From Bacteroidales bacterium (GTDB lineage Bacteria; Bacteroidota; Bacteroidia; Bacteroidales; UBA932): 21,028 nucleotides of DNA. How positions within the stretch are numbered: position 1 is the stretch's first letter; every line of letters starts with the position of its first letter. Under the pieces are notes generated by a model. It did not search any database and had not been told where the DNA came from. It saw only the letters and a list, made by a program, of their open reading frames with translations. Shown here piece after piece: positions 1 through 7,305 of this stretch. The translations under genes and the position numbers were made by a program. The DNA lies in contig JAEDLE010000034.1 of the NCBI GenBank assembly GCA_016295455.1, forward strand, positions 1-21,028, in the 5' to 3' direction.

Positions 1-895
1 TGAGGACGCAGTGAGCCGGAGGGATGGCGTTGATATAGCCGTAGCCATAGTTCTTCACATCCTTCTTGTACTCGTCGAAATCCTCCCAGGAACCGCCCAT
101 AGAAATGATTTCCTCCTCTGGAGCATAGTCACGGGCCTCACGGTAACGGCCGAGGCTTTCATCCCACACGAAAGTCATCTCCTGCATCTCCCGGAGCTGG
201 TTGACCATCAGGCTGATTCTATCCATCAGCTGAGCCTTGACCTCCGGGTCGGTCGCACTTGCATATGCAAACGCCAGGGCTGACATATAGTGGCCTGAAC
301 CGTGACCCTTGAGTTTGGTGGTCGGTGAATCCCAGCCGTCGGCCACAGGATATCCTTCTGTGCTGAGCCCGTAGGTGTCGCGGAAGTTGTATAGCTGCTG
401 CTTCACGTCCCAGCCGAGTATCTGTCTCATGTCAAGGTCCCTGTTGGAAGTGAGACGGTTGTCACCTGTAATACGCACCTTTCCCAGCGGAAGAGGCTCC
501 GCAACGGTCTTGCTCGAAGGCACAGCACGTCCTTTTTCGGTAACCTTTACGGTAGCTGATACAGGGTATCCGGCGGCAGTCGTGTTGTCACCTGTGATAA
601 AACCGCTTACGGTATAGGTTCTTCCTATCGGATTGACGGCAGGATCGTCAGATGCCTCCATCTTTTCGGTAGCGCTTCCGGAATTGCTCCACCTGATCTG
701 GCGTAACTCTCCTGTACCGTCTGAATAATCGACCCATACCTGGAATGGGAGTACTGGTGCATAACCCGGAGCGGTTTCAACAGAAACAGCCTCCACCTTA
801 ACAATGCTCTTTGTCTTGGTGGAAGCTGTTGCCGTGACTCCGGTTGACATGGCCATAGCGACAAGGCAGAATGTCAGAATTCGGAATCCTTTCAT
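1..895 (-). CDS. Secreted GH127/DUF1680-like glycosidase, 5' part (runs off the window)
   Basis: The first 298 codons are visible; the gene continues past the left edge. The ATG at 893-895 opens a signal peptide (basic MKGFR, then a hydrophobic stretch to about residue 22). Residues ~30-140 look like a bacterial Ig-like (Big_4-type) beta domain. From ~150 the sequence resembles the beta-L-arabinofuranosidase (GH127, DUF1680) fold: an NRLTSNRDLDM stretch, a GWDSPTTKLKGH segment and GHGSGHYMSALAFAYA, similar to the G-H-x-x-G-H-Y-L-S-A signature of that family. Known members remove beta-L-arabinofuranose from plant glycans; the exact substrate here is unknown. The catalytic Glu/Cys region lies outside the window. 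Export to the periplasm or surface is inferred from the signal peptide. Divergent from the hybrid sensor, which probably controls it. The family call is fairly safe, the substrate is not. Confidence 0.8.
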   Translation of the reverse strand, partial: MKGFRILTFCLVAMAMSTGVTATASTKTKSIVKVEAVSVETAPGYAPVLPFQVWVDYSDGTGELRQIRWSNSGSATEKMEASDDPAVNPIGRTYTVSGFITGDNTTAAGYPVSATVKVTEKGRAVPSSKTVAEPLPLGKVRITGDNRLTSNRDLDMRQILGWDVKQQLYNFRDTYGLSTEGYPVADGWDSPTTKLKGHGSGHYMSALAFAYASATDPEVKAQLMDRISLMVNQLREMQEMTFVWDESLGRYREARDYAPEEEIISMGGSWEDFDEYKKDVKNYGYGYINAIPPAHCVL

Positions 896-991
896 TTGGT
901 AAAATAGTAGTGTTTTATATGATACTGTGTTCAATGCCTTTGGTAATCAACACCCTTCAGGCTTAAGCCCGGACGGATGTTCCAACCGATG

Positions 992-999
992 CAAAAGTA
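992..999 (-). promoter_or_regulatory. Bacteroidota -7 box for the GH127-like gene
   Basis: On the minus strand this reads TACTTTTG, a perfect match to the Bacteroidota sigma-ABfr -7 consensus TAnnTTTG. It lies about 97 bp upstream of the start codon at 895. I see no clear -33 TTTG at the usual 19-21 bp spacing, which fits a promoter needing an activator such as the adjacent hybrid regulator. Confidence 0.55.
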
Positions 1000-1030
1000 G
1001 TAAAGAAAACGGTTTAATCGTGGTAAACTC

Positions 1031-1084
1031 GTACAAATTCATGGTATTTTGGTAATTTGTACCCCGTACTTTGGTATTGCGGTA
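1031..1084. promoter_or_regulatory. Candidate operator of the hybrid two-component regulator
   Basis: Two overlapping symmetries lie between the divergent genes. An inverted repeat GTACAAATT (1031-1039) / AATTTGTAC (1054-1062) is perfect over 9 bp with a 14-bp spacer. A direct repeat GGTATTTTGGTA (1043-1054) / GGTATTGCGGTA (1073-1084) matches 10 of 12, exactly 30 bp apart (about three helical turns). The block sits just upstream of the -33 region of the glycosidase promoter and overlaps that of the sensor gene, as expected for an AraC-type DNA-binding site. The assignment to this regulator is inference. Confidence 0.4.
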
Positions 1085-1096
1085 CGGTTTTTTTAG

Positions 1097-1104
1097 TAGT
1101 TTTG
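1097..1104 (+). promoter_or_regulatory. -7 box for the hybrid sensor gene
   Basis: TAGTTTTG matches the TAnnTTTG consensus and lies 22 bp upstream of the ATG at 1127. A TTTG at 1070-1073 (23-bp spacing) or ATTG at 1076-1079 (17-bp spacing) could serve as an imperfect -33 element. The implied 5' leader is only about 15 nt. Confidence 0.45.
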
Positions 1105-1126
1105 TACGGACGTAAGACAAAACTGT

Positions 1127-4100
1127 ATGACCACTCTCTGGAAAGGCGGAATGCTCAGAACCTGTTTAGCCGCCATATTCATAGCCATCTCGCAGCTGCT
1201 CCCCGCACAGACATATTTCCGGAATTTCTCCGTCAGCGACGGCCTCTCGAACAACACCGTGAAGTCCATTGCCTTCGATATGGACGGTTTCCTCTGGGTG
1301 GGTACCGAGGACGGTCTCAACCGCTATGACGGCAAGACCTTCGAGACGGTCCTGGATTTTCCGGAGGAACTGCTGCCTGTATATAACGAGTATGTCTCCG
1401 CGCTTCTGACCGACAGCAGGGGAACATTGTGGGTGGGTACGAGCAGCGGACTTTTTTACAAGCCGCGTCACGCGAGTCAGTTCAGTATGCTCGAAGTCTG
1501 TGACTCCGAAGGTGCTGCATTCCGTCCCGATGTCCAGAGCATCACCGAGGACAAGCACGGCCGCATATGGTTCTCCACCTTTGCCCACGGAATCATATGC
1601 CTTGAACGTGAGGACTTCAGCTTCCGCGTCATGTCCAAGACCCTCGAGGGGGATGAAATGCTGTATGTCCCGCAGGTATATGCCGACAGTGACGGCAACG
1701 TGTGGGCTGCTGTCCGGCGTTCGGGCAGCCGTCTCATGCATTATGACGAGATCAACGGGGGCTTCACTCCCTTCGGGGCGGACCGTCCGGTTCCTGACAT
1801 ACTCTGCATCTGTGAAGACTCATACAACAATCTGTGGCTGGGAACCTGGGACAGGGGAGTGCTCAAGTTCAATCCCAGGACCAGGAAACTCACCAGCGTC
1901 ATTACCGATCTGGACAAAGTGCTGCACGTCCACTCGCTTGTGGAATACAGGAAGAACGTCATCGCGATAGGATCCGACAAGGGACTCACGCTTTGGGACG
2001 AGAACTCGCAGACCGGCACTACCTACAACCATCTGGAGTCCTCGATGAACTCGCTTTCAAACGACTATATCTACCCTCTGGTCACTGACAAGGAAGGCGG
2101 TCTGTGGATAGGGACATATTACGGAGGAGTCAACTACCTTTCCCCTTCCGCTCAGCAGATCAGGCACTTCGAATACTCCGGCTATTCCCCTTCAGTCAGC
2201 GGAAACATCATCAGCGCCTTGTGCGAGGATGCTTCCCAAAGGATATGGATAGGCTCCGATGACGGAGGAGTGGACTGCTACGACCCCGCCACCAACAGCT
2301 TCCTCAAGACCCCCCAGACCTACCGCAGCCTCAATGTCCACGCCCTCTGCGCCGAAGGCAACACAATCTGGATAGGTGCATATGACGGCGGGCTCCACCG
2401 CTATGACACACGAAGCGGGGCGATGAAAGTCTACACCAGGGCAGCTGCTCCTGAAAATGCCGACTGCTCATCGGTGTATTCCATATGCTGTGACAACAGC
2501 GGGACTGTCTGGGTGGGCACGATGTTCGGAATCCTGTCATATGACAGGGGTGCCGACGTCTTCAGGCAGAGGCTTGGGGAAACCTCCCTGGTGATTGACA
2601 TAAGCGAGGATATCTACGGCGACCTCTGGTTCGCCACACAGAGCAACGGCCTCTACCGTTACCGCAGGGCTGAAGACGAATTCGTCAACTACAACCTCCA
2701 GAACGGACAGCTCCCTAGCAACCAGGTCAACTGTCTGGTGACGGCAACGGGAAACGAGATATACATCGGCACCAGCAAGGGCATAGTCTGTCACAACCTT
2801 GCCGACGGCTCATTCAGGCAGCTTGAAGCAAAAATTCCGAGCGACAATGTCTGCTATATGGTCAAGAACCTGGGCAGGATGTGGGTTTCCACCACTACCG
2901 GTCTCGCGTACTGGGATATCTTCGAAGGCAGCTGGCACAACTTCACCTCCTTCGATGAAGGCGCCGGGGCGGCATATCTCATAGGTTCGGGACTTGTCTC
3001 CAGTTCGAACGAACTCTACCTCGGCACCACCAAGGGCTTCGACGTGCTGTCTCTTTCAAAGCTCATCTCCAATGAGGTAGTACCGCAGGTCAGGATATCC
3101 GGCATCAGGGCCGGAGATTCTGAATATGGCTATGACGACCTTGCCTGCCGCATTGCCTCTTCCGAGCCCGTGCGTATGAAGTCCACGGACCAGAATCTGC
3201 AGATACATCTCTACTCCAACAGTTTCGTGAACCCTGTCAGGAATGTGTACCGATATATGATGGACGGTTTCGAAAAGGAATGGAACTACACTTCCGATCC
3301 TCACGGAGTCACCTACGGCAAGCTTCCTCCGGGCAGATATGTATTCCGGGTCAGGGCGGCCAACAATGACGGGGTATGGAGCGACAACGAGGAACAGATC
3401 CGTTTCATCGTCCGGGCTCCGCTGATGCTCAGCAGTGTCGCAGTGCTGCTTTACGTCATCATATTCCTTGGATTCATTTTCCTCTGTTTTTGGACGTATT
3501 TCAGGCATAAGGACATGCTGCGAAGGGAGAGGCTGTCGGACCTTCAGAGGCAGAAGGATATGGAACTGTATGCAGAGAAACTGAATTTCTTCACGATGGT
3601 CGCGCACGAGATACGGACTCCGGCTTCGCTGATACTCGCTCCGCTGGAGAACGCGATGGAACTGGAACAGTCAGACAAGATGAGGGCAAACCTCGAGGTC
3701 ATCAGCAAGAACTGCCACTCGATGCTCGACATGATAAACCAGCTGCTGGACTACAAGAAAGTCGAGAACGGCGCCTTCGCCATCAAACGCAGCGTCTTCG
3801 ACTTCTGCCCTGCAGTGAAGAACATAGTCTCGGGATATGCCGTCACGGCGGAGTCGGGTCGTCTGCGCTTTGTCTGCTCCACGGACGAACTGCCATCGAG
3901 CCTGCTCGTGAATATGGACAGGGGAGCGCTCGAGAGGATACTCAACAACCTGCTGACCAATGCATTCAAGTACTGCAAGTCGAGCATAGATCTCAGGTTC
4001 GCATATGACGTTCAGACGGACCTCGTCACCATATCCATAAAAGATGACGGAATCGGTATTTCCGAGGACAACATCTCGAACATATTCAAGCCTTTCTTCA

Positions 4101-5134
4101 GGGAGAACGAGTTCAATCAGACGGGGACGGGCATAGGCCTTTTCCTTGTGAAACATCTGGTCGAGTCGCACGGCGGTGAGGTTACGGTGGTTTCCGCCAA
4201 AGATCAGGGTAGCGAGTTTGTCGTGACTCTGCCGGCACGCAGCAAGGAGGCTTTGTCAGAGCAGCTTACAGGTGTTGAGGAAAGCAGTGCCGAACCCGCG
4301 TCCGATGTGATTCCTCTCCAGCCGCTCAAATCTTCAGGCAAACTTGCCATACTCGTGGTGGAGGACAATCCTCAGCTCAGGGCCTTCCTGGAGGACAGCC
4401 TGAAGGACACTTACGAAGTACTGACCGCCGGGGATGGCGTCGAGGCCCTCAAACTGCTGCAGAGCAGGCCGGTGAACCTCATCATATCCGACGTGATGAT
4501 GCCGAATATGGACGGAATGGAACTCTGCCGCCAGGTGCATGCAAAGGCTACGCTTTCGCATATACCGATAATACTCCTCACTGCGAAGACCGACTTGGGC
4601 ACGCACGTGGAAGGACTGGAGAACAATGCCGATGCCTTTATCGAGAAGCCGTTCTCGCTCAAGCTGCTTAAAAGTCAGATACAGAATCTATTACAGTCGC
4701 GTGAACTGCTCATGAAGAAGTTTGCGAACTGGCATCTGGGGCCGTATAAGCGGGAAGAGGCGGGGCCTGAGGCTAAAGCCGAGGACCCGTTCTGGGAGAG
4801 TCTCAACCGGCATATGGAGAAAAATCTCGACAATCCGGACTATTCCGTAAGCCAGCTCGCCGAGGATATGTGCATGAGCCGCACCAAGCTCTTCGCCCAT
4901 TTCAAGGAAGTCTCCGACAAGACCCCTATGGAGCTGATGCAGCACTACCGCCTAAAAAAAGCGGCATCACTGCTGCTCACGGGAGACCACAAGGTGTCCG
5001 AGGTCGCATATATGGTGGGCTTCAAGGATCCTTCCTACTTCACCAAATGCTTCATCAGGCACTTCGGCATGACCCCTATGTCCTTCGTCCAGCGGGCGCA
5101 GGCGGGAGACAACAAAAATGCCGGCGGAAAATGA
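1127..5134 (+). CDS. Hybrid two-component system sensor kinase/response regulator (HTCS)
   Basis: A single 1335-residue inner-membrane protein combining sensor, kinase and transcription factor. In order: signal sequence (to ~28, ending LLPAQ); a long periplasmic beta-propeller of Reg_prop repeats with recurring LWVGT/IWIGT-DGG/DGL-YD units (~30-680); a Y_Y_Y-type domain (~690-760); one transmembrane helix (~768-792); HisKA with phosphoacceptor His827 in AHEIRTP; an HATPase domain with DDGIGIS and GTGIGLFLVK; a receiver with phosphoacceptor Asp1122 in SDVMMPNMDG; and a C-terminal AraC-type helix-turn-helix pair (~1230-1325). Full length for the family and apparently intact. HTCS proteins bind oligosaccharides in the periplasm and activate polysaccharide-utilisation genes; the divergent GH127-like gene suggests an arabinose-containing glycan, which is inference. 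An in-frame ATG at 1151, preceded by a purine-rich GGAAAGGCGG, is an alternative start that begins the signal peptide more naturally. Confidence 0.96.
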   Translation: MTTLWKGGMLRTCLAAIFIAISQLLPAQTYFRNFSVSDGLSNNTVKSIAFDMDGFLWVGTEDGLNRYDGKTFETVLDFPEELLPVYNEYVSALLTDSRGTLWVGTSSGLFYKPRHASQFSMLEVCDSEGAAFRPDVQSITEDKHGRIWFSTFAHGIICLEREDFSFRVMSKTLEGDEMLYVPQVYADSDGNVWAAVRRSGSRLMHYDEINGGFTPFGADRPVPDILCICEDSYNNLWLGTWDRGVLKFNPRTRKLTSVITDLDKVLHVHSLVEYRKNVIAIGSDKGLTLWDENSQTGTTYNHLESSMNSLSNDYIYPLVTDKEGGLWIGTYYGGVNYLSPSAQQIRHFEYSGYSPSVSGNIISALCEDASQRIWIGSDDGGVDCYDPATNSFLKTPQTYRSLNVHALCAEGNTIWIGAYDGGLHRYDTRSGAMKVYTRAAAPENADCSSVYSICCDNSGTVWVGTMFGILSYDRGADVFRQRLGETSLVIDISEDIYGDLWFATQSNGLYRYRRAEDEFVNYNLQNGQLPSNQVNCLVTATGNEIYIGTSKGIVCHNLADGSFRQLEAKIPSDNVCYMVKNLGRMWVSTTTGLAYWDIFEGSWHNFTSFDEGAGAAYLIGSGLVSSSNELYLGTTKGFDVLSLSKLISNEVVPQVRISGIRAGDSEYGYDDLACRIASSEPVRMKSTDQNLQIHLYSNSFVNPVRNVYRYMMDGFEKEWNYTSDPHGVTYGKLPPGRYVFRVRAANNDGVWSDNEEQIRFIVRAPLMLSSVAVLLYVIIFLGFIFLCFWTYFRHKDMLRRERLSDLQRQKDMELYAEKLNFFTMVAHEIRTPASLILAPLENAMELEQSDKMRANLEVISKNCHSMLDMINQLLDYKKVENGAFAIKRSVFDFCPAVKNIVSGYAVTAESGRLRFVCSTDELPSSLLVNMDRGALERILNNLLTNAFKYCKSSIDLRFAYDVQTDLVTISIKDDGIGISEDNISNIFKPFFRENEFNQTGTGIGLFLVKHLVESHGGEVTVVSAKDQGSEFVVTLPARSKEALSEQLTGVEESSAEPASDVIPLQPLKSSGKLAILVVEDNPQLRAFLEDSLKDTYEVLTAGDGVEALKLLQSRPVNLIISDVMMPNMDGMELCRQVHAKATLSHIPIILLTAKTDLGTHVEGLENNADAFIEKPFSLKLLKSQIQNLLQSRELLMKKFANWHLGPYKREEAGPEAKAEDPFWESLNRHMEKNLDNPDYSVSQLAEDMCMSRTKLFAHFKEVSDKTPMELMQHYRLKKAASLLLTGDHKVSEVAYMVGFKDPSYFTKCFIRHFGMTPMSFVQRAQAGDNKNAGGK

Positions 5135-5142
5135 CCGCCGGC
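5112..5142 (-). terminator. Rho-independent terminator of mgsA, inside the 3' end of the HTCS gene
   Basis: A perfect 8-bp stem GCCGGCGG (5120-5127) / CCGCCGGC (5135-5142) encloses a 7-nt loop that contains the HTCS stop codon. On the minus strand it is followed by ATTTTTGTT, a classic U-tract. The stem begins 8 nt beyond the mgsA stop. On the plus strand the U-tract is poor (TTGAATGC), so it may work weakly for the sensor gene as well. Confidence 0.85.
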
Positions 5143-5150
5143 TTGAATGC

Positions 5151-5624
5151 TTACTTCAGTTCCCTGTTGGCATATTTCGCAATGCAGTCCGGAAGCTGGA
5201 TCTTGTAGTCCGGATTGTCCATCAGGCTTGAGGTCAGAAGCATGTCCGCCGTCGTCCTGTTTGTCGCAAAAGCGATGTTGTAGAGCGCCGCGAGCCTTGT
5301 CAGAGCCGAGACATCATTCTGATGACCCTGGACTATCAGATTGTCGCAGAAGAAGATAAGCATCTGGATCTTACCCTCTGCAATCATCGCTCCTATCTGC
5401 TGGTCTCCGCCCAGAGGGCCGGACAGCAGTCTCGTAACCTTCCCCTTGAAAGGACAGGTCAGGGTTCCTTTCACCTCAGGATTGTCGACCGTGATCTCCT
5501 CAATCAGCCTGCCCGTGGTGCCTGTCGCATACAACTTGTGCTTAGAAAGGATGGCCTGGTTGTACTTCACCCAGCTCAGAAGCTCCTGCTTCCTGCCATC
5601 ATGTGCTACCAATGCAATGTTCAT
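5151..5624 (-). CDS. mgsA: Methylglyoxal synthase
   Basis: 157 residues, the normal length for the family. The enzyme converts dihydroxyacetone phosphate to methylglyoxal and phosphate, a cytosolic bypass of lower glycolysis that relieves sugar-phosphate build-up. Family features: MNIALVAHDGRK at the N-terminus (His8, Asp9), ATGTTGRL phosphate loop (35-38), LSGPLGGDQQIG with Asp74 (the family's catalytic-Asp region), and FFCDNL followed by GHQNDV (His101, Asp104), aligning with the catalytic His/Asp segment that reads PHEPDV in E. coli. I chose the ATG at 5622-5624 because the homologous N-terminus begins there; an upstream in-frame ATG at 5684 would start inside the hairpin repeat. Convergent with the HTCS gene with only 16 bp between them. 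Nothing unusual in the protein itself. Confidence 0.95.
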   Translation of the reverse strand: MNIALVAHDGRKQELLSWVKYNQAILSKHKLYATGTTGRLIEEITVDNPEVKGTLTCPFKGKVTRLLSGPLGGDQQIGAMIAEGKIQMLIFFCDNLIVQGHQNDVSALTRLAALYNIAFATNRTTADMLLTSSLMDNPDYKIQLPDCIAKYANRELK

Positions 5625-5647
5625 AACACTACCAATTAAATCGTGCG

Positions 5648-5655
5648 CTAAGATA
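5648..5655 (-). promoter_or_regulatory. Possible -7 box for mgsA
   Basis: The minus strand reads TATCTTAG, matching five of the six fixed positions of TAnnTTTG, 23 bp upstream of the mgsA ATG. The -33 region would fall inside the adjacent hairpin repeat (5658-5706), so either that repeat affects mgsA transcription or the promoter is elsewhere. Confidence 0.3.
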
Positions 5656-5657
5656 TC

Positions 5658-5706
5658 GCATTTTGTTGTAAAAACGTAGTCCACCTACGTTTTTATAACA
5701 AAGTGC
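5658..5706. repeat. Long inverted repeat (22-bp arms, 5-nt loop), copy A of a 20-bp repeat
   Basis: Arms at 5658-5679 and 5685-5706 match at 20 of 22 positions around the loop TCCAC. Both differences become G-U wobble pairs in a plus-strand transcript and A-C mismatches in a minus-strand one. The core AAAAACGTAGTCCACCTACG (5670-5689) recurs exactly at 5769-5788. CGTAG/CTACG stems with T-runs on both sides give it the form of a bidirectional terminator. It could equally be a dispersed palindromic (REP-like) element; the window alone cannot decide. Confidence 0.75.
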
Positions 5707-5716
5707 ACAAAAACCG

Positions 5717-5740
5717 CCGCTTTGTATCACAAAACAGCGG
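5717..5740. repeat. Imperfect hairpin between the two repeat copies
   Basis: CCGCTTTGT (5717-5725) can pair with ACAAAACAGCGG (5729-5740) with a 3-nt bulge. It has no T-run on either side, so it is not an obvious terminator. No ORF or promoter is recognisable in the rest of 5707-5768. Confidence 0.35.
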
Positions 5741-5763
5741 GAAGGGCTAAAGATAACGCTTGT

Positions 5764-5788
5764 TTTGGAAAAACGTAGTCCACCTACG
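5764..5788 (-). terminator. Terminator of the LuxR-type regulator gene, copy B of the 20-bp repeat
   Basis: On the minus strand the stop codon TAG (5784-5786) is part of the stem CGTAG-GTGGA-CTACG, followed directly by TTTTT. The stem is short (5 bp) but followed by a clear U-tract. The 20 bp at 5769-5788 are identical to 5670-5689. Confidence 0.6.
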
Positions 5789-6431
5789 GTTGTTCAGGTG
5801 GATTGATGATGCCGAGCTTGTAGGCTGTCATGATGGCTTCGACCGTGGTGTTCACGCCGAGTTTCGAGAAGATGTCCCTTTTGTGGGTGCGGATGGTATG
5901 CTTGCTCCTGCACTGGAGTTCCGCGATGTCCTTCACTTTCAGTCCCTGGGCGAGCAGGGCGAGGACCATGCATTCGGCAGGGGTGAGTATCGAGGCGTTG
6001 CGGCTCTCGTCGTCAAGCCTGATGAGCTGCCTGAGGCATTCGTTGCAGATGAGCTGTTCATTCTTGGCGGCCATTCTCAGGCAGGAACAGATTTCCTCCC
6101 TGCTCGAAGACTTGGTGATGAGACTGAAATTCGGATGTTCCTTCACGAAGAGCAGCACCAGACGCGAGACCTTCTGCGCCAGGATGATCCAGTGAACGCC
6201 GCTGCTGTGATTGACGTAAGAGACGAGATCTGCGGTGAGGCTGTCCTCCACCATCGCGGCCTCGACCACCACGATACGTGCATCCTTCGGGGACAGCGCC
6301 TTCCTGAGCGAGTCCAGGTCCTCCGCCTCGACTATGGCGGCACTGCCGTCCCAAATGGCCGGAACGGAACGGATCATTCCGGTCATGCCCGCCCTCACAA
6401 GGTCGGTTGAATCTGCAACAATGATTTTCAT
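5784..6431 (-). CDS. LuxR/NarL-type regulator with atypical receiver domain
   Basis: 215 residues: a receiver-like domain (1-~122) and a LuxR helix-turn-helix (~147-212) with ILTPAECMVLALLAQGLKVKDIA and HTIRTHKRDIFSKLGV. The start at 6429-6431 is supported by MKIIVADST, the usual beta-1 start of a receiver, and by GGAG 8 nt upstream. The expected phosphoacceptor Asp at the end of beta-3 is Glu57 (ARIVVVEAA); the conserved Lys107 and one acidic residue (Asp7) remain. This suggests a phosphorylation-independent or ligand-controlled regulator. Four cysteines, C115-x-C117 and C129-xx-C132, cluster between receiver and DNA-binding domain, and C154 and C174 are also present; a redox or Fe-S sensing role is conceivable but unproven. 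Divergent from the Hdr-like operon and its likely regulator. No histidine kinase gene is nearby. Confidence 0.88.
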   Translation of the reverse strand: MKIIVADSTDLVRAGMTGMIRSVPAIWDGSAAIVEAEDLDSLRKALSPKDARIVVVEAAMVEDSLTADLVSYVNHSSGVHWIILAQKVSRLVLLFVKEHPNFSLITKSSSREEICSCLRMAAKNEQLICNECLRQLIRLDDESRNASILTPAECMVLALLAQGLKVKDIAELQCRSKHTIRTHKRDIFSKLGVNTTVEAIMTAYKLGIINPPEQP

Positions 6432-6487
6432 AACACAAGCTCCGCAATATACCAAAAATCCCCAAGCACTCCAAATTGCCTCTTCAC

Positions 6488-6507
6488 CGGAATATGCCGA
6501 TATACCG
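6488..6507. promoter_or_regulatory. Candidate operator between the LuxR-type gene and the Hdr-like operon
   Basis: CGGAATAT (6488-6495) and ATATACCG (6500-6507) form an inverted repeat matching at 7 of 8 positions around GCCG. It lies about 57 bp upstream of the regulator start and 57 bp upstream of the Hdr promoter -7 box, a suitable place for a dimeric activator. Spacing and symmetry only; binding is inferred. Confidence 0.35.
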
Positions 6508-6540
6508 CAAAAGTGGTAGATTCATCGGCACATTCGTGGG

Positions 6541-6571
6541 TTTCATCTCTGTCCGTGGCAGGATAACTTTG
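6541..6571 (+). promoter_or_regulatory. Promoter of the Hdr-like operon
   Basis: TAACTTTG (6564-6571) matches the -7 consensus TAnnTTTG exactly. TTTC (6541-6544) stands 19 bp upstream as an approximate -33 TTTG. A ribosome-binding sequence, GAAGAAGGA, follows about 9 nt before the ATG at 6599. Confidence 0.55.
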
Positions 6572-6598
6572 CAATTCCTGAAGAAGGATGACAGACAG

Positions 6599-7297
6599 AT
6601 GGGGAAATTGTATGAAGAACTCAGCAAGGACTACAGGCTCAAGGAGGGCCTGAAGACCTGCATCAACTGCGGAACCTGCACTGCGATATGCCCTGCAGCC
6701 GAATTCTACAGATATGATCCGAGAAAGATCATCGACACCGTCCAGCGCAAGGACGATGCCGAAATCGAGGCTTTGCTCAAGAGCGAGACCATCTGGTACT
6801 GCGGCGAATGCATGTCCTGCATGACCAGATGTCCCCGCAAGAACGCCGTGGGTATGGTCATAATGGCCCTGCGCAATCTTTCCACCCGCCTTGGCTACTT
6901 CACCTGCTCCGAGAAAGGCCGCCAGCTCTACCCGCTCTCGCACGCCCTCAACGGGAACATACTTGAATATGGTTACTGCATCCATCCCGAGACTTTCCGC
7001 ATGGAAGACCATCCTGAGGCCGGACCCGTGTATGCCTGGCATCTGGAGCACAGGGAAGACAGCTACGCCCGCCTGGGCGCGAACTACAACCGTCCCGGAC
7101 CCGGGACCCTCAGGAAAATCGACAGGCAGGACCTCGACGAGCTCAAGGCCATTTACGACGTTACCGGAGGCACCGAGAGGATGGAAACCATAGACCGCTA
7201 CTCCGAAGAAAAGGCCGCCGAGATGGGGATGTCTATGGAAGAATATATGGAATATACGTTCGGACACTGTTCGCCCGGGCACTTCAATGACGAGTAA
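6599..7297 (+). CDS. HdrC-like 2x[4Fe-4S] protein (HdrC1)
   Basis: 232 residues. It carries two ferredoxin-type cluster motifs: C21-xx-C24-xx-C27-xxx-C31 (CINCGTCTAICPAA) and C68-xx-C71-xx-C74-xxx-C78 (CGECMSCMTRCP), each followed by Pro. This is the arrangement of heterodisulfide-reductase subunit C, which wires the flavin subunit to the CCG-domain subunit. The region after residue ~125 (Tyr/His/Glu-rich) is a C-terminal extension I do not recognise. The ATG at 6599 is chosen over an in-frame ATG at 6476 because the promoter and purine-rich Shine-Dalgarno lie between them. First gene of a five-gene operon; 8 bp separate it from the next gene. Cytosolic; no signal or membrane helix. Confidence 0.88.
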   Translation: MGKLYEELSKDYRLKEGLKTCINCGTCTAICPAAEFYRYDPRKIIDTVQRKDDAEIEALLKSETIWYCGECMSCMTRCPRKNAVGMVIMALRNLSTRLGYFTCSEKGRQLYPLSHALNGNILEYGYCIHPETFRMEDHPEAGPVYAWHLEHREDSYARLGANYNRPGPGTLRKIDRQDLDELKAIYDVTGGTERMETIDRYSEEKAAEMGMSMEEYMEYTFGHCSPGHFNDE

Positions 7298-7305
7298 TAG
7301 GGAAT

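Noticed and set aside
6444..6451. TATATTGC on the minus strand as a promoter box for the LuxR-type gene
   Set aside because: Too close to the start codon: the transcript would begin downstream of the GGAG ribosome-binding site, and two consensus positions are wrong.
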